A stretch of 64,000 nucleotides of DNA from Euzebya sp051004735 (lineage in GTDB: Bacteria; Actinomycetota; Nitriliruptoria; Euzebyales; Euzebyaceae): contig JBPCKA010000065.1 in the NCBI GenBank assembly GCA_051004735.1, positions 42,189 through 106,188 of the forward strand, written 5' to 3'. Below the pieces are notes generated by a model that saw nothing but the letters and a program-made list of their open reading frames with translations, was not told where the DNA came from and searched no databases. Positions 47,781 to 56,001 of this stretch are shown here, piece by piece (position 1 is the first letter of the stretch; each line of letters begins with the position of its first letter). The position numbers and the translations under genes were made by a program.

Positions 47781-49423
47781 TAAGCCTGGATCCACCGATG
47801 ATCGCGGTTTGACAGACGGGGAGGGTTACAACGGAAGTGCCCCCTGACCTGGGACAATGACGGTGTTCAACGTCGTCACACAGTCCAGTTCAGAAGGGCA
47901 CCTTCCAGGTGAAAGCATTACACAACCTTGCCGCCGTCGCCATGACCTTTGACGAGGACAATCTGGTGGCCAACGCCGGCCTTCTCGCCCCAGCGCTGTT
48001 GGCCCAACGTCTTGGCATCGCCGAAACCGTCACCGAACGCCTCCGGTTGGACCGCGACCGGCCTGGGGCGGCCAACTCCGGCGCCAAGGTCATCACCGTG
48101 CTGGGCGGCATGCTGGCCGGGGCGGACTGCATCGATGACCTCGACGTGCTCCGCGCCGGTGCCACACCCGAACTGTTTGATGACCTCCGCGCCCCCTCAA
48201 CGATCGGGACGTGGCTGCGGGCCTTCAAGTGGTCAAACGTGCGCGAACTCGACGCCGTCACCCGCCAGATCATGGTGCGGGCGTGGGCGGCGGGGCTTGG
48301 ACCCCCAGACCTCACCGGACCGTTGATGATCGATGTCGACTCAAGCATCTGTCCGGCCTACGGGCCAGCCAAACAGGGCTGTCGGTTCGGCTATACCAAA
48401 GTGCGGGGCTACCACCCGCTGATCGCCACGGTGGCAGCAACCGGGGAGGTGGCCCACACCCGCATGCGAGGCGGCAACGCCGGGTCGGCCCGCGGCGCAG
48501 GCACCTTCGTGGCAGAAACGATCAGCCGGGTCCGCGACGCCGGTGCCACCGGGCAGCTGACGTTACGGGCAGACTCGGCGTTTTACGCCAAGACGGTGCT
48601 GTGGGCCTGTCGCAACACCGACGTCAGATTCTCAGTCACGATACGGTCCAACGCCAGGCTGCGTAAGGCGATCGCGGCGATCCCCGAGGACGGGTGGACG
48701 CCGATCCCGTACTGGATCGAGGGTGGTGCTGATGTCGCTGAGGTGCCCTATACCTGCTTCAGCGGCAAACAGGCCATGGACGTCCGGTTGATCGTGCGCA
48801 GGGTGCGGCCCACCCCCGGCTCCCAGCTCGCCCTGGACGTGGTCTTTGACTACCACGCCATGGTCACCGACCGCACCGGGGAGATGCTGGAACTGGAGGC
48901 CGACCACCGTGCCCACGCTCAAGTCGAGCTGGTCATCAGAGACCTCAAAGACGGCCCGCTGGCCCACTGCCCATCAGGCAAGTTTGCGGCCAACGCCGCC
49001 TGGGTCACCCTCGCCGCGCTGGCCCACAACCTGGGCCGCTGGACCCTCGCCGCCGCCGGACCTGACTTCCAACCCGCCACCGTCGGCAGTCTGCGTCGCA
49101 AGCTGATCGCCATGCCCGCCCGACTTGTTGCCTCTGGCCGCCGACGATGGTTGCGCGCCCCGACCAACTGGCCCTGGCAAGACCGGCTAGCCGCCGCGCT
49201 GACAACGATCACCGCGATCCCCGCACCCACCTGACCACCACGCCTCCCCTCCGTCCGCCACGACCCCACACCCGCCACACCGGAACCCCGCCCGGCGGCC
49301 AACCCACGCCCAAACCACCCCGGCGGGGGCCATCCCAAGCGGCTCGGCGACCATCACCCCGCCCACACCATCGGAATCGTCACAGCCCTGCAGACACATC
49401 CCCGATCGGTGGATCGAGGCTAA
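47781..49423. mobile_element. IS1380-family insertion sequence
   Basis: About 1.64 kb with one transposase. The terminal inverted repeats match at 16 of 17 positions: AGCCTGGATCCACCGAT at 47783-47799, and ATCGGTGGATCGAGGCT at 49405-49421 as the inverted copy, with partial extension outward. No 4-bp target duplication is seen for any nearby choice of ends. The element lies between the aminotransferase gene and a truncated acyl-CoA ligase. This suggests that the flanking DNA was rearranged after insertion or that the insertion itself is old. Confidence 0.8.
47909..49234 (+). CDS. IS1380-family transposase
   Basis: A 441-residue DDE transposase. 'GPLMIDVDSSICPAYGPAKQ' carries the first Asp and the hallmark YGpaKQG, followed by 'RFGYTKVRGYHPL'. 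The second Asp is in 'LTLRADSAFYAK', and the catalytic Glu probably in 'AQVELVIRDLKDG'. No frameshift or stop was noticed, so it may be active. The start is the GTG at 47909 after AGAAGGG; an ATG at 47942 is the alternative. Confidence 0.88.
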   Translation: MKALHNLAAVAMTFDEDNLVANAGLLAPALLAQRLGIAETVTERLRLDRDRPGAANSGAKVITVLGGMLAGADCIDDLDVLRAGATPELFDDLRAPSTIGTWLRAFKWSNVRELDAVTRQIMVRAWAAGLGPPDLTGPLMIDVDSSICPAYGPAKQGCRFGYTKVRGYHPLIATVAATGEVAHTRMRGGNAGSARGAGTFVAETISRVRDAGATGQLTLRADSAFYAKTVLWACRNTDVRFSVTIRSNARLRKAIAAIPEDGWTPIPYWIEGGADVAEVPYTCFSGKQAMDVRLIVRRVRPTPGSQLALDVVFDYHAMVTDRTGEMLELEADHRAHAQVELVIRDLKDGPLAHCPSGKFAANAAWVTLAALAHNLGRWTLAAAGPDFQPATVGSLRRKLIAMPARLVASGRRRWLRAPTNWPWQDRLAAALTTITAIPAPT

Positions 49424-49438
49424 GGTGAGCAGCGACGA

Positions 49439-50833
49439 TGACGCCGGCCGAACTCGATGAACGGATCCAGGGGCGGGTGATCGGGGTTCGTGAGCAATCG
49501 CCCGGAGTTCCATCCCGCTGACCTGGGTGGGCTGCTGTGTCGCGCCAAGTCGGTCAGCATCTACAACTCCTCGGCACCCGAGCAGATCGAGTTCCTGCTG
49601 GGTCACATGGAGGCCAAATCGGTGATCTGTGACAACATCGAGTTCCTGGAACGGGTCCTGAAGGTCCGTGGCCAACTGCCATTGCTGGACCACGTCGTCG
49701 TGGTGGATGACCCCGATAACCTGCGACCCGATGACGTGACCCTGTTCAGCGACATGCTGAGCGCTCAGCCGGTCGACGCCCATGCAGCGGCTGCTGCCTC
49801 CCAGCCCGATGACTTGGTCGCCCTGATGTACACCTCGGGCACCACCGGCACGCCCAAGGGCGTCATGCTTGACCACCGCAATATCGCTGCGGCAGCGGAG
49901 AGCTACACCGTGCTGGTCGGGCGGGAAGAGGCGGTGAACCTCCGTGGCCTGAGCTACCTGCCGATGGCACACATCGCCGAGCGGATGGTCAGCCACTACG
50001 GCTGGTTGTGGCAACGCAACATCGTCACCTGCGTGCCAGACCCGACCACCGTGGCCACCTACCTGGGCCCCGTCCGACCACAGGCGTTGTTCGGGCCACC
50101 ACGGGTGTGGGATAAGTTGCGTTCGGCGGTCATGGCCGGCGTCGCAGCGCAGGGGCCCGACAAGGTCGCAGGGTTCGAGCAGGCGCTGGCGTTGGGACAG
50201 CAGGTGGCCTCCTTGAAAGCTGCGGGGCAGGACGTGCCCGCGGAGTTGGCCCAAACCCATGCAGGCATCGACGCTGCCGTCTTCGCACCGATCCGTCAGA
50301 AGCTGGGCCTGGACCAGCTGCGCTACGGCTTCAGTGGCGCAGCCCCCCTACCAACCCACGTGTTCGACTTCTTCCGCGGGATCGGTGTCGCCTTCAGCGA
50401 GATCTATGGGATGAGTGAGAACACCGGTGGCATGACCTGGGATCCGTTCATGGTCAAGCAGGGCACGGTCGGGCGGCCCTATCCCGGAACCGAGGTCGTC
50501 CTGGCCGATGACGGCGAGGTTCTGTGCCGCGGACCGAGCGTCAGCCGCGGGTACTTCAAGGACCCCGAACGGAGCGCGGAGACCTTCGACGATGACGGCT
50601 GGCTGCACACCGGCGACATCGGACGCTTCGACTCTGGCGTTGATGACCTGCCGGGCCTGGCTTGGGTTCAGCGGATAGGCCTGGCAACGCCGGCGGTACC
50701 CGGGTTCCCCGTCGCCACACGCCCCAAAACCCGGGCACCCACCACGCCACGCAGCTGGGTGCCCGGGTTTTCTGCCGCCCGACGCCCCCAAACCCGGGCA
50801 CCCACCAGGGTTAGTCAGCGTCGGCCACGGTGA
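49439..50833 (+). pseudogene. truncated long-chain acyl-CoA ligase (FadD-like)
   Basis: An AMP-forming acyl-CoA synthetase missing both ends. At 49439-49500 a fragment 'MTPAELDERIQGRVIGV' resembles the 'T.aELDER' start region, but a frame change separates it from 'SNRPEFHPADLGGLL', and the sequence between is lost. The centre is intact: 'DLVALMYTSGTTGTPKGVML' (P-loop), 'YGFSGAAPLPTHVFDFFRGI', 'FSEIYGMSENTGGMTWDPF' and 'DDGWLHTGDIGRFD'. Homology stops at about 50640, exactly before the C-terminal domain, and the frame then runs into palindromic repeats to 50833. The product would lack the catalytic lysine domain. Confidence 0.8.
50695..50804. repeat. two tandem REP-like palindromic units
   Basis: Unit 1 pairs GGTACCCGGGTT (50695-50706) with AACCCGGGCACC (50728-50739). 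Unit 2 pairs TGGGTGCCCGGGTTTT (50756-50771) with AAACCCGGGCACCCA (50790-50804). Both have a Cys-codon-free, C-rich loop containing CGCCCC. The right arm of unit 1 also pairs with the left arm of unit 2 over about 16 bases. The arrangement recalls a BIME (paired REP elements) and may also terminate transcription ahead of osmC. Confidence 0.7.
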
Positions 50834-51242
50834 CGTGGACGGGCGTTCCGGCTTCGATCGTCCGGCTGACCGTGCAGGTGCGGTCATGGGATGTCCGCGC
50901 CGCCTGCGGCATGATCGCCCGGGCCCTGTCGCCGTCCTGCCCCGGTGGAAAGGTCACCTCGAAACGCATGGCGATGTCCTGCAACCGATTGCCATCACCG
51001 TCGCGAACATAGGTGGCTTGGACGGCCACATGGAACGTGTCCGGCTCGGCCCGACGAGAAGTCACGACATCCACGTCAACGGCCGAGCAGCCGCCGATGG
51101 CCGCCAGCAACAACTCAACCGGGGTGAAGCCCTCGCCCGCGTTGCTGCCGAAGTCGATCGTGCCTCCGCGGGGATTTGACGCCCGGTACACGCCGGTCTC
51201 CAGTCGTTCCAAGGACACGCTTCTCAAAGAGTCATCTGCCAC
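50811..51242 (-). CDS. OsmC-family protein
   Basis: A 143-residue OsmC/Ohr-fold protein (thiol peroxidase family). 'GFTPVELLLAAIGGCSAVDV' carries the conserved peroxidatic Cys, with 'FEVTFP' and 'RTSHDRTCTVSRTIEAGTPV' containing the second Cys. The two Cys residues suggest an active hydroperoxide reductase. The start is GTG 51242 ('VADDSLRSVSLERLETGVYR'); the frame extends far upstream without homology. It ends just beyond the REP units. Confidence 0.85.
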   Translation of the reverse strand: MADDSLRSVSLERLETGVYRASNPRGGTIDFGSNAGEGFTPVELLLAAIGGCSAVDVDVVTSRRAEPDTFHVAVQATYVRDGDGNRLQDIAMRFEVTFPPGQDGDRARAIMPQAARTSHDRTCTVSRTIEAGTPVHVTVADAD

Positions 51243-51359
51243 GCCCGCATCCTGACATACCCCTATTGCCGCCGTGCCCCACCCCAGTCGGGCCAACCCG
51301 TGCAAAGACGGCTGCGCATTTCCTCTTGCCATTCGCGCCAAAACTGGTGTCATGGCGGC

Positions 51360-51803
51360 ATGACTGTCACAGGTGAGTACGTCCCCAGCGCCTCGCAATG
51401 GGTCAGGGACCAGGTCGAGACGATCTTGCAGTCCGGCACCACGGAGTCCGTTGACATCATGGGACGGCCTGTGATCTTGATGAGCATGCTGGGCGCGGAG
51501 TCGGGCAAACTGCGGCGCGTTCCGGTCATGCGGGTGGAACACGACGGGGAGTATGTCGCCGTGGCCAGCAAGGCTGGTGCCCCCGACAATCCACAGTGGT
51601 ACGCCAACCTCCTGGCCAATCCCCGGATCACGGTTCAGGACGGGACCGCGGAATGGGACGCGGTGGCCCGCGAGCTCACTGGGACAGAGCGAGACGAGTG
51701 GTGGCAACGCTGCGTGGAGGCCTTCCCCAACTACGCGGAGTACCAAGAGGGCACCGAACGGGTGATCCCGATCTTTCTGCTGGAATCCCAACCGGACGAG
51801 TAA
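51360..51803 (+). CDS. F420-dependent nitroreductase-family protein (Ddn/DUF385 type)
   Basis: A 147-residue split-barrel protein of the deazaflavin-dependent (Ddn, FDOR-A) family of actinobacteria. 'SVDIMGRPVILMSMLGAESG' and 'VPVMRVEHDGEYVAVASKAG' lead into 'PQWYANLLANPRITVQDGTA', the most conserved block. 'WQRCVEAFPNYAEYQEGTER' follows. The likely cofactor is F420; the substrate (quinone or nitroaromatic) is unknown. The start at 51360 ('MTVTGEYVPS') fits the family. Confidence 0.88.
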   Translation: MTVTGEYVPSASQWVRDQVETILQSGTTESVDIMGRPVILMSMLGAESGKLRRVPVMRVEHDGEYVAVASKAGAPDNPQWYANLLANPRITVQDGTAEWDAVARELTGTERDEWWQRCVEAFPNYAEYQEGTERVIPIFLLESQPDE

Positions 51804-51924
51804 CCGCGGGTAGACCCAGCGCGGGTAGGTGTTACTCGGTGACTGTTGGGCACCCTGAGGACGTCGTTTCCAGCCCAGGACGGCGTCCATGCCTCGCCCT
51901 CTGACGTGCGGGACCCCTTGAAGC

Positions 51925-52147
51925 CGGTCGCAGCGCCAAAAGCACTGCCCCGGTCCTGCTGACCGATGGGCCGACGATCCCGGCGGAGACCCTGGCCTTC
52001 CTGACCGATGGGCTTGCCGACAACCTGCTGGACGGCGGTCCGGCGGTCGTCTGTGCCTCCTTCGTCAACCCGATCGCGTGTGAGGCCGTCAGCGCCTCCC
52101 GCTGCTGGCAACTGACCGTCATCGCTGCGGGCCGAATCGTCGGCTGA
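51925..52147 (+). pseudogene. C-terminal remnant of a CWB2-repeat surface protein
   Basis: A frame without a start codon reads 'KSTAPVLLTDGPTIPAETLA', 'FLTDGLADNLLDGGPAVVCA' and on to a TGA at 52145-52147. The 'APVLLT...IPAET..FL' pattern is the core of a cell-wall-binding repeat 2 like those in the large surface protein at 11863. No signal peptide or upstream repeats remain, so it is a relic. A strong hairpin follows its stop. Confidence 0.5.
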
Positions 52148-52156
52148 CCGCCACTG

Positions 52157-52188
52157 CACACGCCGGGCCCTCATGGACCCGGCGTGTG
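52157..52188. terminator. strong hairpin terminator
   Basis: CACACGCCGGG (52157-52167) pairs perfectly with CCCGGCGTGTG (52178-52188) across a 10-base loop. It sits 10 bases beyond the CWB2 remnant stop and 31 bases before the serS fragment, so it probably served the former surface-protein gene. Confidence 0.65.
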
Positions 52189-52219
52189 TCATACGTCCAT
52201 GCGCTACCCTCTGACGCCC

Positions 52220-52633
52220 ATGATCGACATAAGGCGCTCCGCGCCGACCCAGACGCCTTCCGTGCCCCGCCTGGCCCGCCGTGGGGTCAGCGCCGAGACC
52301 GTCGACAGCCTGCGTGAGATCGACGAGCCGCGGCGGGCCGTCATGACCGGGGCACAGGACCTACGGGCTGAACAGAAGCAGTTCGGTCGGCGCATCGGTC
52401 AGGCCACCCCCGAGGAGCGCCCGGCGTTGATCGAGGAGTCGGGGACGTTCAGTGCCCGCATCGATCAACTCGAGGCGCGCGAGGTCGTCCTGGACGCCCG
52501 ACAGACCACGATCCTGCTGGGCATCCCGAACCTCCCACACCCCGATACCCTTGACGGCAGTGAGGACGCCGACGCAGTCGAGCTGGAGCAGTTCGGCGAC
52601 AAACCGTCCTTCGATTTCGAGCCGACGGCATGA
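52220..52633 (+). pseudogene. serS: seryl-tRNA synthetase N-terminal arm fragment with compensating frameshifts
   Basis: The 137-codon frame is the tRNA-binding coiled-coil arm of SerRS: 'LARRGVSAETVDSLREIDEP', 'EQKQFGRRIGQATPEERPAL', 'LLGIPNLPHPDTLDGSEDAD' and 'FGDKPSFDFEP'. It stops at 52633, where the catalytic domain should begin, so all class II motifs are missing. Codons 6-17 read 'RSAPTQTPSVPR'. Inserting one G after ATAAGG and deleting one C in GTGCCCCGC gives the normal 'ALRADPDAFRAR'. The arm therefore carries a -1 and a +1 frameshift that cancel. A complete serS must exist elsewhere. Its stop overlaps the next gene (ATGA). Confidence 0.8.
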
Positions 52634-53310
52634 CGGACACCGAGCAGGCGCAGGCGAAGCCCTCGACGGGGCGGAGGGTGCTTGGCGTGATCGTCGTCCT
52701 CGTCCTGATTACGGTCGCGTTTGTCGGCGGGTTGGCCGGGCGCTCGTTCGTGGAGGACCTCGTCGAGTTGCCGTTCGGCAGTGACACGATCGACCGCAGC
52801 GGACCAGCGGTGCTCCAGGCGGTACGGGACCTGGCAGAGTTCCGAGCCGCGTCGGGTGAGTACTCCGTCATCGTCGATATCGAGAACGACATCCGCTTCG
52901 TTCCCTCACTCCTGATAGGTGAGCGGAGCCTGTTCGTGGCCGCTGGCACGGTGGATGCGGCGGTGGATTTCGGCGGATTGTCCGGTGACAACGTGCGGGT
53001 GTCGGCAGACGGCATGTCGGTGACGCTGATCCTGCCGACGGCGCAGTTGACCGACCCACGGATCGACCCCGACGCAAGCTATGTCTATGACCGCGACCGG
53101 GGCGTGGTGAACCAACTTGAGTCTCTGCTCACGGGGGACACGCCTGACGATCAGGAGCTTTACCAGCAGGCCACCGAGCAACTCGCCGAGGCAGCGGTTG
53201 ACAGTGACCTACGCGCCCGGGCACAACAGAACACCGGCGCGACGCTCAGTGCGCTGATGGAGGCGCTTGGGTTCACGGACGTGACCGTTCGCTTCGAGGG
53301 CGCCGGTTGA
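52630..53310 (+). CDS. DUF4230-like membrane-anchored protein
   Basis: A 226-residue protein with one N-terminal transmembrane helix (about 16-38, 'VLGVIVVLVLITVAFVGGLA') and an extracytoplasmic domain. 'PAVLQAVRDLAEFRAASGEY' and 'SVIVDIENDIRFVPSLLIGE' followed by 'FVAAGTVDAAVDFGGL' match my memory of the DUF4230 pattern (membrane protein, function unknown). The C-terminus is amphipathic helical. It appears intact and overlaps the serS remnant by 4 bases, so it now depends on that fragment for translational coupling. Confidence 0.65.
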   Translation: MTDTEQAQAKPSTGRRVLGVIVVLVLITVAFVGGLAGRSFVEDLVELPFGSDTIDRSGPAVLQAVRDLAEFRAASGEYSVIVDIENDIRFVPSLLIGERSLFVAAGTVDAAVDFGGLSGDNVRVSADGMSVTLILPTAQLTDPRIDPDASYVYDRDRGVVNQLESLLTGDTPDDQELYQQATEQLAEAAVDSDLRARAQQNTGATLSALMEALGFTDVTVRFEGAG

Positions 53311-53317
53311 TACTGAC

Positions 53318-53342
53318 CAGCCCCTGATTGCCCGCGGGGCTG
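53318..53342. terminator. hairpin after the DUF4230 gene
   Basis: CAGCCCC (53318-53324) pairs with GGGGCTG (53336-53342) 8 bases beyond the stop codon. No T-run follows, so it is a probable but weak terminator. Confidence 0.45.
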
Positions 53343-53506
53343 ACGGCCCCGGTTTGCCTGGTGTCCCCCCGGCCTCTTGGATGTCCCCGGCCTCCTGGAC
53401 AGCCTTTCGGGCCCCGAGGATGCGCCGACCACGCCTGGGAGGGCAACCAGGAACCAGATACTTGATGCCCTGCTCGACGGCCACTGGGTCACCCTGACCG
53501 GCCCGC

Positions 53507-53844
53507 TCACCGAACGAACCGATGGGCGACCATCCGAAAAGCGGCGTACTCCACTCCCAGGGGCGCCACGAACCGTCTGTACTCAGACCGACTGACGGGG
53601 CCGGCCGCGAACAGGCGGCGGCCACCGAAGATCGACTCGGTGTAGGTCTGCAGGCGTCGATCGATTGCCTCCAGGCGGCTGCTGATCGCGGGTCCAGTCG
53701 TTCGCGCGCCGCCCGACCAACAACGCTCCGTGCAACTCCGGCCGCCACGACCGTGAGGACAATCATCAGCACGACCAACACTGCAACCAAGATGATGGGT
53801 GAGGGCCCCCGGTCTGACCGTGGCTGGCCTGGCTGGTCGGTCAT
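53507..53844 (-). pseudogene. frameshifted small membrane protein
   Basis: Starting at ATG 53844, the frame gives 'MTDQPGQPRSDRGPSPIILV' and a transmembrane helix to about residue 38, then loses protein-like character near 53720. In the next frame the sequence reads 'ISSRLEAIDRRLQTYTESIF' and 'GGRRLFAAGPVSRSEYRRFV' to a stop at 53507. Joined, these make about 112 residues of a plausible anchored coiled-coil protein. The family is not recognised. It reads on the strand opposite the DUF4230 gene. Confidence 0.5.
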
Positions 53845-53872
53845 CGCTCCCGGGTAACCGCGTGGTTGTGGA

Positions 53873-54169
53873 CTACCCACCGATGGTGAAGTTCGCACCG
53901 CCTTTGTCATCAATCGTGACCGAGACCGGGAATTCGCTGCCGTCGTTGGCGGTCACCGCGCACGTGAAAGTGTCGCCGGATTCCGGGTCCTCGGGGAAGT
54001 CATCGCAGGAGGCCTCCCAGGGTGAGCCCTCCGGCCCTGCCTCATCGGCGGTCGCGGCGATCTCATCAAGCAGAGCCTATTCGCTCAGCCCACCGATGCT
54101 GACGGAGCCCGAACAGGCGGTAGCGAGTACGACAAGGACAACGAGGAAGCAATTGCGCAATGCAGTCAA
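53873..54169 (-). pseudogene. DUF4333-like lipoprotein with internal amber codon
   Basis: From a TTG at 54169 the frame gives a lipoprotein signal peptide 'LTALRNCFLVVLVVLATACS' with the lipid-modified Cys at position 19. It then meets TAG at 54077-54079 and continues as 'ALLDEIAATADEAGPEGSPW', 'EASCDDFPEDPESGDTFTCA' and 'VTANDGSEFPVSVTIDDKGG' to a TAG at 53873. The two-Cys C-terminal domain resembles DUF4333. One codon change (for example CAG to TAG) would explain the break. No ATG is available at the start. Confidence 0.55.
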
Positions 54170-54271
54170 CTCATAGCCGATCAGTCGGGGCGGCCTTGCT
54201 GGGCTGACTGCCCGGCCGGTCCGCAACGGCTGTGCAATGTACGGGACCGCTGCGATAAGAGACTAGAACGC

Positions 54272-54487
54272 CTACCAGGCGACGGTGGCCCCGTTATCTC
54301 GCGCCGGTCGTTGGGACTCCACCACTGGCTGGTCCTGAGAGAAGTTCGTGTCCTCGAACCCCCTGTAGGACGCTGTCGGGCTGATCCAGGTCGTAGTTGC
54401 GGCCGCGGATGCAGTAGCCGATGCAGGCAGTGTGGCTGACCGGTTGGCCCACGTAGAAGTACACCATCCCCTTGTCGCCTCCCCAGG
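54272..54487 (-). pseudogene. remnant of a Rieske-type ring-hydroxylating oxygenase alpha subunit
   Basis: Two frames joined at a GGGGG run near 54362 give 'MVYFYVGQPVSHTACIGYCI', 'RGRNYDLDQPDSV' and then 'GFEDTNFSQDQPVVESQRP' to a TAG at 54272. The last block matches the 'F.dt.faQDrpivEsQrP' region of Rieske oxygenase alpha subunits. The Rieske cluster region and the iron ligands are absent, so only about 70 codons of the C-terminal part remain. Confidence 0.45.
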
Positions 54488-54509
54488 TGGGCGAACGTGG
54501 ATTTCGTCA

Positions 54510-54977
54510 TTACTGCTCGTCGTAGAAGGACGCCATCCGCTTGGCCATCTCCTCATCCGAGACGTCCTCGACATGGATCCCGATCCCCCACTGGTGGCCG
54601 AAGGGATCACGAATACGTCCGCCCTTGTCCCCATAGAACTGCAACTCGTAGGGGAACAACTCTTCGGCCCCGTTGTCCATCGCGCGTTGCCAGATCTGGT
54701 CGGCATCGGCCGAGTAGATGAACAGCGCCACGGCTGTTCCACCCAGCGTGGCGGGAGAGGGAGTCGGACCGCCAGGCCACTCGTCGCCCATCATGAACAC
54801 GGTGTCACCGATCCGCAGTTCGGCGTGCCCGACCTTGCCATCGGGACCGGTCATGCGAGGGGTGATCTCCTCAGCTCCGAACACCTTGACATACCAGTCA
54901 ATCGCCGCGGCGCAGTCGTTGAGCACCAGCGACGAGGTCACACTTCGCATGTTCGCGGGAATAGGACTGACGGCCAT
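54510..54977 (-). CDS. VOC-superfamily (glyoxalase/PhnB-like) protein
   Basis: A 155-residue vicinal-oxygen-chelate protein. 'SVTSSLVLNDCAAAIDWYVK' and 'VFGAEEITPRMTGPDGKVGH' give the first beta-alpha-beta module. 'ELRIGDTVFMMGDEWP' and 'RIRDPFGHQWGIGIHVEDVS' give the second, with the Glu and His positions used for metal in PhnB/YP_ relatives. No substrate can be assigned. Although surrounded by pseudogenes, this frame is intact. Confidence 0.85.
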   Translation of the reverse strand: MAVSPIPANMRSVTSSLVLNDCAAAIDWYVKVFGAEEITPRMTGPDGKVGHAELRIGDTVFMMGDEWPGGPTPSPATLGGTAVALFIYSADADQIWQRAMDNGAEELFPYELQFYGDKGGRIRDPFGHQWGIGIHVEDVSDEEMAKRMASFYDEQ

Positions 54978-55143
54978 GGCAGCTCCTCAAACGATGGTTC
55001 AGACGGCGGTGGCCGATCCTCGCGCCGACCCCCTCGGGTCGTCAACTGCCCGCCTCCCTCCCCTCACACATTGAACACAATCCGGAGCACGGCAATGGTC
55101 GGCCGTGGTCAATGTGTGTGGCCGGGGCAGACTGCGGATTGAC

Positions 55144-56001
55144 ATGGACCCGCGTCCCGACGCCACCACCTCAGTCGCCAGTTCGGCGGCCGCCGCTGCC
55201 GGGTGCGTCATCGCCCTCCTTGAGGACATGGGCACGATCGCCCTCGCCGCCGATCTCTTCGACCAAGTCTGGCAGGCCCGCGCGGTGATGCCCTCAAATC
55301 TGATCCGGGCGATCCAGTTCGGCGGCGGGTACGTGAGCGGGGCCTTCGTCGAGGATGAGATGCGGGGGGCATCGGTGGCCTTCCTGGGAACCAGCCACCA
55401 GGCAGACGATCCCGTGATGACTCTCCACAGCCATATCACCGGGGTCCTGGGCGCCGACAGGGGCATCGGCTATGCGTTGAAGTTGCACCAGCGGCAGTGG
55501 TGTCAACAGCACGGAGTCAACACGATCAGCTGGACATTTGATCCGCTCATTGCCCGCAACGCCTACTTCAACCTAGCCAAGTTGGGGGCCATCGGAACGG
55601 CCTATCTGACTGACCACTACGGAGAGATGGCCGACGGCATCAACGCGGGACAGGGGTCAGACCGACTGCTGGCCCGGTGGGACGTGGGCGCGACTCGGGC
55701 ACCCACACGGCCGGCCCTTCCGGCTGACCCCCCGATCGTGGTCCTGGATCGTGACACCGCAGGGGAACCGGTGGCGACGGATGTCAATGGATCACCTCAC
55801 GAGGTTCTTGCCATTGCCGCCCCGGCCGACATTCTGCGGCTGCGGCGCAGAAACCCCTCGCTAGCGCATCGTTGGAGGAGGGCCGTCCGCGACCACCTCA
55901 TCCCACTGATGGCCGCCGGTTACCAGGCCACCGGGATGACGCGAGACGGGTATTACCTGCTGACACGCACAGCCACCCACGGCCCCGCGGGTGCTCCATG
56001 A
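55144..56001 (+). CDS. GNAT-family N-acyltransferase next to an NSAR-type racemase
   Basis: A 285-residue GNAT protein of the COG3375 type, the family found with N-succinylamino acid racemase genes. In Geobacillus its relative succinylates D-amino acids. 'LFDQVWQARAVMPSNLIRAI', 'FGGGYVSGAFVEDEMRGASV', 'HSHITGVLGADRGIGYALKL' and 'TISWTFDPLIARNAYFNLAK' are characteristic. The acyl-CoA-binding loop is 'GADRGIGYALK'. The start at 55144 ('MDPRPDATTS') was chosen over 55105. Its stop overlaps the racemase start (ATGA). The acyl donor and amino-acid specificity are inferred. Confidence 0.8.
   Translation: MDPRPDATTSVASSAAAAAGCVIALLEDMGTIALAADLFDQVWQARAVMPSNLIRAIQFGGGYVSGAFVEDEMRGASVAFLGTSHQADDPVMTLHSHITGVLGADRGIGYALKLHQRQWCQQHGVNTISWTFDPLIARNAYFNLAKLGAIGTAYLTDHYGEMADGINAGQGSDRLLARWDVGATRAPTRPALPADPPIVVLDRDTAGEPVATDVNGSPHEVLAIAAPADILRLRRRNPSLAHRWRRAVRDHLIPLMAAGYQATGMTRDGYYLLTRTATHGPAGAP

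Noticed and set aside
49187..50260. 357-codon minus-strand frame crossing the IS end and the acyl-CoA ligase
   Set aside because: It spans an IS boundary and mirrors ligase codons; no protein-like motif.
47909..54500. Prophage or integrative element spanning the decayed region
   Set aside because: There is no integrase, phage structural gene, tRNA attachment site or direct-repeat boundary; only one IS.
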